A stretch of DNA of 12,138 bases, from contig CATYWI010000007.1 of the NCBI GenBank assembly GCA_958414155.1, positions 1 through 12,138 on the forward strand. Reading direction: 5' to 3'. Position 1 is the stretch's first letter, and every line of letters begins with the position of its first letter. Below, piece by piece: positions 8,037-12,138 of this stretch. Under the pieces are notes generated by a model. It had not been told where the DNA came from and ran no database searches. It saw only the letters and a list, made by a program, of their open reading frames with translations. The stretch is from an uncultured Anaerotruncus sp. GTDB taxonomy: Bacteria; Bacillota_A; Clostridia; Oscillospirales; CAG-272. The translations under genes and the position numbers were made by a program.

Positions 8037-8060
8037 CAAAACGGCGGCGTTCAGCCGCCG
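8037..8060 (-). terminator. GC-rich hairpin, possible terminator of the tetR operon
   Basis: CGGCGGC (8042-8048) pairs with GCCGCCG (8054-8060) around a 5-base loop. On the minus strand it is followed by TTTT, giving a short-tailed intrinsic terminator about 30 bases after the tetR stop. Confidence 0.5.
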
Positions 8061-8073
8061 AGACCAATGTCGT

Positions 8074-8114
8074 CGGGTTGTTAAAAAACTCACGTTGAGT
8101 TTTTTAACAACCCG
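8074..8114. terminator. Perfect 19-bp hairpin overlapping the 3' end of tetR
   Basis: The 19-base arms (8074-8092 and 8096-8114, core GGGTTGTTAAAAAACTCA) enclose a 3-base loop. On the plus strand the hairpin is followed by TCTTTTCTT, a U-rich tail suited to ending rightward transcription from GH127. It contains the last codons and the stop of the leftward tetR gene (stop at 8092-8090). The outer stem is a variant of the hairpins at 2823 and 7917. Confidence 0.7.
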
Positions 8115-8712
8115 TCTTTTCTTCCGTAATATCCCGCCAATACGCACTGCTCTATCACCGATATCATCATATCAACGGGATCGCGGCAGTCGTCTTTGAG
8201 CCATTCCCCCACGACAGCCGATATTCCGTTGAGATAATACGCCATCATGTATTCGCGACGGTCGGCGGGCACACCAAAGCGCGAAAGTATCGGGTCTATT
8301 ATGCCGCGAATCATATTCAGCGTTCCGTGCGTATCAAATGCATCCGGCATCCGCATTGCCACCGCATAAACGCGGCGGTTCTGCTTTACAAATTCAAGAT
8401 ACGGCGCAAGGTACTCCGGCGTAATGAACAAAAACTCGTCGGTCCCCGCAGTGACGATGCGCGAGCCGATATCGCTGTGCTCGCGTCCGAAGCACTCCCA
8501 AAACTTTTTCTGCAGAGCGCCGACGCTTTCATCAAGCAATTCGCGCGTATTTTCGTAGTGAAGGTAAAAGGTCGAACGGTTTACTCCCGCCGCCTCGCAT
8601 ATCTCCCTTACGGTTATAAATTCGAAATCCTTTTTTCAAGCAGCGCGAGCAAAGCCTCATCCATGCGCGCGGCAGTATTGAAGTATTTGCTTTCGTTCCT
8701 GTTCATGCCCAT
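8090..8712 (-). pseudogene. TetR/AcrR-type regulator interrupted by a -1 base frameshift
   Basis: Two minus-strand frames together spell one TetR-type regulator of about 207 residues. From ATG 8712, which has a perfect AGGAGG at 8726-8721, the first frame reads MGMNRNESKYF...ALLALLEK and then stops at 8616-8614. Restoring one A in the A6 run (T6 at 8631-8636 on the plus strand) gives KDFEFITVREICEAAGVNRSTFYLHYENTRELL, a textbook TetR helix-turn-helix. The second frame continues to 8090 with a C-terminal ligand/dimer region (about residues 85-200) like the TetR_C_8 type common in Clostridia. As written, the DNA-binding domain is split and the gene would be non-functional. An assembly or sequencing error in the homopolymer, or transcriptional slippage, could restore it. 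The last codons (GLLKNST) lie inside a hairpin. It is third in an operon with two membrane-protein genes, whose expression it may control. Confidence 0.85.
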
Positions 8713-8740
8713 TGCAGCAGCCTCCTGCGTCAGCACGGTT

Positions 8741-9652
8741 TTACCGTCTGTTTCCTTCATTACGTATCTTTTTTGAATATACGGACATCCGCACCGAAAA
8801 TATTATCACAAGCACAAACACACCTGCACCGGTCAGGGCGTTCATCATAAACCTGTATTCGATATCATCCGGCGAAAAGCGCGCAAGGAGTGCAGTCTGA
8901 AGTCCGAGCAGTGACATTGACGCGGAAATGCAGTCTATCATTTTTGCGCCGTGAACAAGCGCGCCGGTCCCGGCGCGCGTTCCGACAAAGTTTATTATCG
9001 AAACGACTGCGATATAAAAAGTGTGGAGCGCCGAAAGATATATCATCGAACCGGGGTAATTGTATGAGCTGTTTTTCATCACCATCCGGAATATCATCAC
9101 ACCCATAGGCACATTGAGCAACAGCACAAGACGCGATATCTTTTCCATGCACCGGCGCTCATACTCAGTGCGGTCACTGCGTCCCGCCGCACGGCGGAAG
9201 CATACCGCAACGCATGCTTTTAATGCGGCGAGCGCAGCATAGTAAAATGCTATCGACAAAAACCATACCGACGACAGCCGCAGACCGGTAAAAAATCTGA
9301 ACGCCGCATATACGGCGTTGGCGGCGATGCCGCGAAGCATCACCGCGCTACGGCGGAAATCCCCGTCGCACGCCATTCGCCGCGCCGTTTCGGTACTGCC
9401 GAGCTTGCGGACAAGTCTGCTTTCACGCACAGACGTGCGCAAGTGCGCTATCGCGTCGGGAAGCCCCACGCACAGCGCAGTGAGCGAATATGCCGCCAAG
9501 GGGTACACCGTGCACGCGATCCACGATGAGCTGTCCACCAACCAAAGAAAGTAAAACGCAAGCGGGAACGACACAAGCGACAGCACCGCGGGCAGCCACG
9601 GCGCGGGATGCAATATGCGGTATGCGGCACGCCGCCACACCTCGCGGTCCAA
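8741..9652 (-). CDS. Polytopic membrane protein of unknown function
   Basis: This 303-residue protein has about seven or eight hydrophobic segments (near residues 18-38, 45-62, 105-122, 127-150, 172-190, 202-222, 238-256 and 268-290), separated by short Arg-rich loops. I recognise no catalytic or transport motif and no family. The start is a TTG at 9652, supported by a GAGGA sequence about 11 bases upstream inside the end of the preceding gene. That gene's stop is only three bases away, so translation is probably coupled. The next gene in the operon (tetR) starts 28 bases after its stop. Being between a small membrane protein and a TetR regulator suggests a regulated envelope or efflux-related role, but that is inference. 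Confidence 0.8.
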   Translation of the reverse strand: MDREVWRRAAYRILHPAPWLPAVLSLVSFPLAFYFLWLVDSSSWIACTVYPLAAYSLTALCVGLPDAIAHLRTSVRESRLVRKLGSTETARRMACDGDFRRSAVMLRGIAANAVYAAFRFFTGLRLSSVWFLSIAFYYAALAALKACVAVCFRRAAGRSDRTEYERRCMEKISRLVLLLNVPMGVMIFRMVMKNSSYNYPGSMIYLSALHTFYIAVVSIINFVGTRAGTGALVHGAKMIDCISASMSLLGLQTALLARFSPDDIEYRFMMNALTGAGVFVLVIIFSVRMSVYSKKIRNEGNRR

Positions 9653-9655
9653 GGC

Positions 9656-10012
9656 TTACTTTTCCTCGCTTATATCGCGCGCCAGCTCGATTATCTCGTA
9701 AGCGTATTTCTGCTTGCCGCGCGCAAGTATTTTGCGGTAGATCGGAAAATCAGCGCCCATTCCCGCCATGCCGAGGATACCGACTGCTATACCCGCTACC
9801 ATCATTGCCATACTGCCGTCGCCTATGACCTTCATTGAAAGGCACATACCGCCACCGAATACGAGGGCGGAAACGATCCCGAGCGTATAGGTGAAAACCG
9901 TTGCCGGCAACTTTGCTTTGGCATCGAGTTTACGAAGCGCCACGACCTTTGAAGTCTTTTTGGGGGCGTACTCATTTGCAAGCTGTTCTGCGTAGATCTT
10001 ATCTGTGTTCAT
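9656..10012 (-). CDS. Small two-helix membrane protein, first gene of the tetR operon
   Basis: This 118-residue protein has a polar N-terminus (MNTDKIYAEQLANEYAPKKTSKVVALRKLD), two membrane segments (about 36-60 and 68-92) and a charged C-terminal helix ending in SEEK. The start is ATG 10012, behind a GGGAGGG ribosome site 7 bases upstream. The reading frame is open further upstream, but that part lies in the leader. From memory, close relatives are widespread in Clostridia and sometimes carry the automatic name dihydropteridine reductase. I see no nucleotide-binding fold here that would justify that name. It is followed after three bases by the 303-residue membrane protein, so the two probably work together in the membrane. 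Confidence 0.82.
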   Translation of the reverse strand: MNTDKIYAEQLANEYAPKKTSKVVALRKLDAKAKLPATVFTYTLGIVSALVFGGGMCLSMKVIGDGSMAMMVAGIAVGILGMAGMGADFPIYRKILARGKQKYAYEIIELARDISEEK

Positions 10013-10149
10013 GTTCTGACCCTCCCTTTTTTCTCTGTGCCATAATGATACACCTGAAAAAGGTCGGACGGAACAACAAAAAGACGCATTTTTGTCTATT
10101 TGAATATTAAACGCTAACGCAAAAAAATAAATCATGCGGATGCAATATT

Positions 10150-10178
10150 ATTATACCACCGGACTGTACGGCGCGCAA
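10150..10178 (-). promoter_or_regulatory. Promoter of the leftward membrane-protein/tetR operon
   Basis: Read leftward, TTGCGC (10178-10173), a 17-base spacer and a consensus TATAAT (10155-10150) form a good promoter. The leader to the ATG at 10012 is about 130 bases. It contains a 7-bp inverted repeat (ACAAAAA/TTTTTGT around 10077-10097) and, near the transcript start, an ATGCGG half-site (10134-10139) that also occurs in the divergent promoter. Confidence 0.7.
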
Positions 10179-10198
10179 TCATTTTTACTGCTCATATG

Positions 10199-10227
10199 TT
10201 GCATTTTTCCGCATTATGCGGTATAAT
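10199..10227 (+). promoter_or_regulatory. Promoter of the SDR operon with a palindrome in its spacer
   Basis: TTGCAT (10199-10204), a 17-base spacer and TATAAT (10222-10227) form a strong promoter. The spacer holds the palindrome CCGCAT-T-ATGCGG (10209-10221), abutting the -10 box. This is a classic position for a repressor operator. The divergent TetR-type gene is an obvious candidate regulator, which is inference. Confidence 0.75.
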
Positions 10228-10261
10228 TGAGCCGTAAGATCAAAAAACATGGGAGAGCATC

Positions 10262-11053
10262 ATGGAATACATTCTGATAACCGGCGCGTACGGCGGAATG
10301 GGCAGCGCCGCCACACGTCTGCTTGCCGGGCAGGGATACGGCATATTTGCGCTTGACAGGCAGGTGGGAGCGCCGGGAGAAAACATTATACCGATAGAAG
10401 CAGACATTACGGACGAGGAAAGCATCGCCCGCGCCGCCCGACAGGTGCGCGAGGTAACCGACCGTCTTTTTGCCGTGATACATTTTGCCGGGATATACAT
10501 GCTTGACTCGCTTGCTGAAATGGACAGCGCGGAGTTCCGCCGCATATTCGATATCAATGTAGAGGGAGCCTTTCTTGTAAACAAAGCCTTTATACCGTTT
10601 CTCGGCAACGGCAGTCGCATTATTATAACGACGAGCGAGCTGGCGCCGCTCGATCCGCTCCCCTTCACCGGCATTTATGCCGTAACAAAAGGTGCGCTCG
10701 ACAAATATGCGTATTCGCTGAGGATGGAGCTGCAGCTTCTCGGGATCACGGTCTCGGTCATCCGCGCAGGCGCGGTGAAAACGGGAATGCTCGGCGCTTC
10801 AACCGATGCGCTTGACCGCTTTTGTCAAAGGACCCGGCTGTACCGTTACAATTCCGAGCGGTTTCACAGCATCGTTGACAGCGTGGAAGCCAAATGCATT
10901 CCGCCGGAGCGGATGGCAGGCAAAGCGGCGGCTATATTGAAAAAGAAAAAGCCCGCATTTGCATACAGCATAAACCGCAACCCGCTGCTGCTCATGCTGA
11001 ACGCCCTGCCTCAAAGAATGCAGCTGTGGATAATACGCCGGGTGCTCAAATGA
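10262..11053 (+). CDS. Short-chain dehydrogenase/reductase (SDR), probably NAD(H)-dependent
   Basis: This 263-residue Rossmann-fold enzyme matches classical SDRs in length. The cofactor motif TGAYGGMG is at residues 7-14. Asp32 at the end of the second strand (FALDRQ) favours NAD(H) over NADP(H). The catalytic tetrad is complete: Asn99 (INVEG), Ser125 (TTSELAP), Tyr139 and Lys143 (YAVTK). The usual NNAG is replaced by HFAG. The C-terminal 60 residues are basic, with a hydrophobic stretch (NPLLLMLNALPQRMQLWIIRRVL) that could touch the membrane or a hydrophobic substrate. The ATG follows GGGAG by about 6 bases and a strong promoter with an operator-like palindrome. A 41-base gap leads to the membrane-protein gene at 11095, so the two form a likely operon. 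The substrate cannot be read from the sequence. Confidence 0.93.
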   Translation: MEYILITGAYGGMGSAATRLLAGQGYGIFALDRQVGAPGENIIPIEADITDEESIARAARQVREVTDRLFAVIHFAGIYMLDSLAEMDSAEFRRIFDINVEGAFLVNKAFIPFLGNGSRIIITTSELAPLDPLPFTGIYAVTKGALDKYAYSLRMELQLLGITVSVIRAGAVKTGMLGASTDALDRFCQRTRLYRYNSERFHSIVDSVEAKCIPPERMAGKAAAILKKKKPAFAYSINRNPLLLMLNALPQRMQLWIIRRVLK

Positions 11054-11094
11054 TCGCAAAGCGGCAAGGTAAAAAATAAACGAGGTATCTTAAA

Positions 11095-11874
11095 ATGACC
11101 GAAATTATCGCGCGGCGCGAATTTTCGCCGCTCTACATAGGACTTGACATTGCTTTCCTTTTGCTTTTTGCGGGACTTTTACTCATGAAAAAGAAATACA
11201 TGACCGTGCTCGTCGGCTCTCTTGCGGGCTTGCTTTACATGCTCGTGGACTTCGGCATTTTTCACCTTGTATGTCATTCGCGCAGTATATCGGACGGGCA
11301 CAGTCTTTTCTGGGTGCTTCTCTGGATGTCGATGAGTTACGGTTTTACGAATTTTGCATGGATATGGCTGTGGATGTCAAAGGACCGGCATTTGTTTGAA
11401 TGGTCGTTCCTCATACTTCTTTGGTGGTTCGTCTGTCCGGAGCTTACAAAAACCTTTGCGCCAGACGGCATGACCAACATAGTAATACAGCGAACGACCG
11501 GCGAATATCACGGCTACATGGCGCTGATACTGCTCGTCGGCTACCTCTGGCTTATCGTGTGGAACCTGCGCGTCTGTGACCGGCGCGGGCGGATAAACAT
11601 ACCGTGGCTGCTTGCCATAGGGATACTTGTACAGTTCGGCTGGGAAGCGGGACTGCTCATAGGCGGAATACGTTCGGCAGGCTTTGCCACGCTCGGCGAA
11701 AAGCTGCGTCCGCTCATCGTCAATTCCCTGCTTGAAACAAATCTCGGGATGCCGTATATTTACCTGATATTTACCGCATATACGGCAAAATTCACCGAAG
11801 ATATGAAACGCCGCGCAGATAAACTTTCACTCACCGCACGTATACGCGAAAACAATGCGGAAAAAGTAAAATAA
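11095..11874 (+). CDS. Conserved-looking 7-helix membrane protein of unknown function
   Basis: This 259-residue protein has about seven hydrophobic segments (near 13-31, 36-57, 69-95, 101-120, 139-160, 168-190 and 205-230) and a charged cytoplasmic-looking tail rich in Lys and Arg. Tryptophan- and aromatic-rich stretches (MSYGFTNFAWIWLWM, LILLWWFVCPE) and polar residues within helices (VQFGWEAGLL, VNSLLETNLGMPYIY) suggest a ligand pocket or enzyme site in the membrane rather than a simple anchor. I do not recognise the family. GAGG at 11081-11084 is a moderate ribosome site about 10 bases before the ATG. It follows the SDR gene by 41 bases with no terminator between, so it may act on the same, perhaps lipophilic, substrate. 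It ends before a strong bidirectional hairpin. Confidence 0.82.
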   Translation: MTEIIARREFSPLYIGLDIAFLLLFAGLLLMKKKYMTVLVGSLAGLLYMLVDFGIFHLVCHSRSISDGHSLFWVLLWMSMSYGFTNFAWIWLWMSKDRHLFEWSFLILLWWFVCPELTKTFAPDGMTNIVIQRTTGEYHGYMALILLVGYLWLIVWNLRVCDRRGRINIPWLLAIGILVQFGWEAGLLIGGIRSAGFATLGEKLRPLIVNSLLETNLGMPYIYLIFTAYTAKFTEDMKRRADKLSLTARIRENNAEKVK

Positions 11875-11883
11875 TTTTCAAAA

Positions 11884-11914
11884 TACGGCTGCTGCAAAAT
11901 GTGCAGCAGCCGTA
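11884..11914. terminator. Bidirectional hairpin terminator between SDR operon and nuclease remnant
   Basis: The 13-bp arms TACGGCTGCTGCA (11884-11896) and their complement (11902-11914) enclose a 5-base loop. On the plus strand the hairpin is followed by AGTTTATATTTATTTTTTTT, and on the minus strand by TTTGAAAATTATTTT, so it can end transcription from both convergent genes. The GGCTGCT stem resembles the GGCTGTT hairpins elsewhere in the window. Confidence 0.8.
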
Positions 11915-11923
11915 AGTTTATAT

Positions 11924-12138
11924 TTATTTTTTTTGATTGTATTGCAAAGACTGTCTGTACTGTTCCGCTTCCGGGATGTCAATCCACTCAACGGTTTTAT
12001 CGAAATTTTTACGCACAACTTCCTTTATTTCATCCAAACTTACTCTGAAAAATTCTCTGCGAGGATTTACCTTATTAATTTTTCTGTCTTCAAATGCAGT
12101 GTGAAGAGCGCTTTCAAGTTTAGGCGCGTCTTCTGTAA
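11924..12138 (-). CDS. C-terminal fragment resembling T5orf172/Mug113-type GIY-YIG nuclease (runs off the window)
   Basis: An open minus-strand frame enters from the right edge and ends at TAA 11926-11924, giving 70 residues. The segment DAPKLESALHTAFEDRKINK followed by VNPRREFFRVSLDEIKEVV, with a tail ending in AEQYRQSLQYN, resembles the C-terminal part of DUF4041/T5orf172/Mug113-type GIY-YIG proteins as I remember them. These are found in phages, mobile elements and some defence regions. The GIY and YIG motifs would lie beyond the window and cannot be checked. GC is about 39% over 11941-12138, clearly below the neighbouring genes, and 4 of 6 arginines use AGA where neighbours prefer CGC, which suggests acquisition by transfer. 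Whether the full gene is intact is unknown. Confidence 0.72.
   Translation of the reverse strand, partial: TEDAPKLESALHTAFEDRKINKVNPRREFFRVSLDEIKEVVRKNFDKTVEWIDIPEAEQYRQSLQYNQKK

Noticed and set aside
2809..8114. The repeated hairpins as a CRISPR array
   Set aside because: There are only a few copies, kilobases apart, with no regular spacers and no cas genes.
8625..8645. Programmed -1 ribosomal frameshifting in tetR
   Set aside because: The shift would be on A AAA AGG, a poor slippery site, and I see no clear downstream pseudoknot. TetR genes are not known to use it. A base loss in the homopolymer is simpler.
8712..8760. Start of tetR at the upstream ATG at 8760
   Set aside because: It has no ribosome site and overlaps the end of the preceding gene. 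ATG 8712 has a perfect AGGAGG 8 bases upstream.
9656..10012. Naming the 118-residue protein dihydropteridine reductase
   Set aside because: It has two membrane helices and no visible Rossmann or SDR-type motif. The name probably spread by automatic annotation.

Overview
The window looks like chromosomal DNA of a gut-type Clostridia (Bacillota), possibly from a metagenome. This rests on GC content above 50% in the coding parts, strong AGGAGG-type ribosome binding sites, TTGAAA/TATAAT-type promoters and the protein families present. I cannot name a genus. Gene density is high, and most genes sit in short operons with ATGA overlaps or gaps of a few bases.

Layout. (1) 112-2808 (+): a fused ABC ATPase/FtsX-type permease with an unusually large extracytoplasmic domain. 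(2) 2809-2979: a convergent gap filled with hairpins. (3) 5366-2980 (-): an operon of a glycoside hydrolase family 2 enzyme and a DUF3267-type membrane zincin. (4) 5367-5638: a divergent promoter region. (5) 5639-7899 (+): an operon of a YccF membrane protein and a GH127 beta-L-arabinofuranosidase. (6) 7900-8089: a second hairpin-filled convergent gap. (7) 10012-8090 (-): an operon of a 118-residue two-helix membrane protein, a 303-residue polytopic membrane protein and a TetR-type regulator whose reading frame is broken by one base in an A6 run. (8) 10013-10261: a second divergent promoter region, with a palindrome inside one promoter spacer. (9) 10262-11874 (+): a short-chain dehydrogenase and a 259-residue membrane protein of unknown function. 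(10) 11924-12138 (-): the 3' end of an AT-rich gene resembling the C-terminus of T5orf172/Mug113-type GIY-YIG proteins, cut by the window edge.

How the genes may work together. GH2 and GH127 are divergently transcribed, lack signal peptides and keep their catalytic residues. They fit an intracellular step in breakdown of imported plant oligosaccharides containing arabinose and galactose or a similar sugar. No sugar transporter or sensor is in the window. The TetR operon and the SDR operon diverge from one regulatory region and may be controlled by the same repressor. I found no CRISPR array, insertion sequence, tRNA, rRNA or complete defence system. The most unusual features are the TetR frameshift, a family of related hairpins sharing a GGCTGTT-type outer stem (one supplying the last codons of the tetR gene), and the AT-rich nuclease remnant at the right edge.
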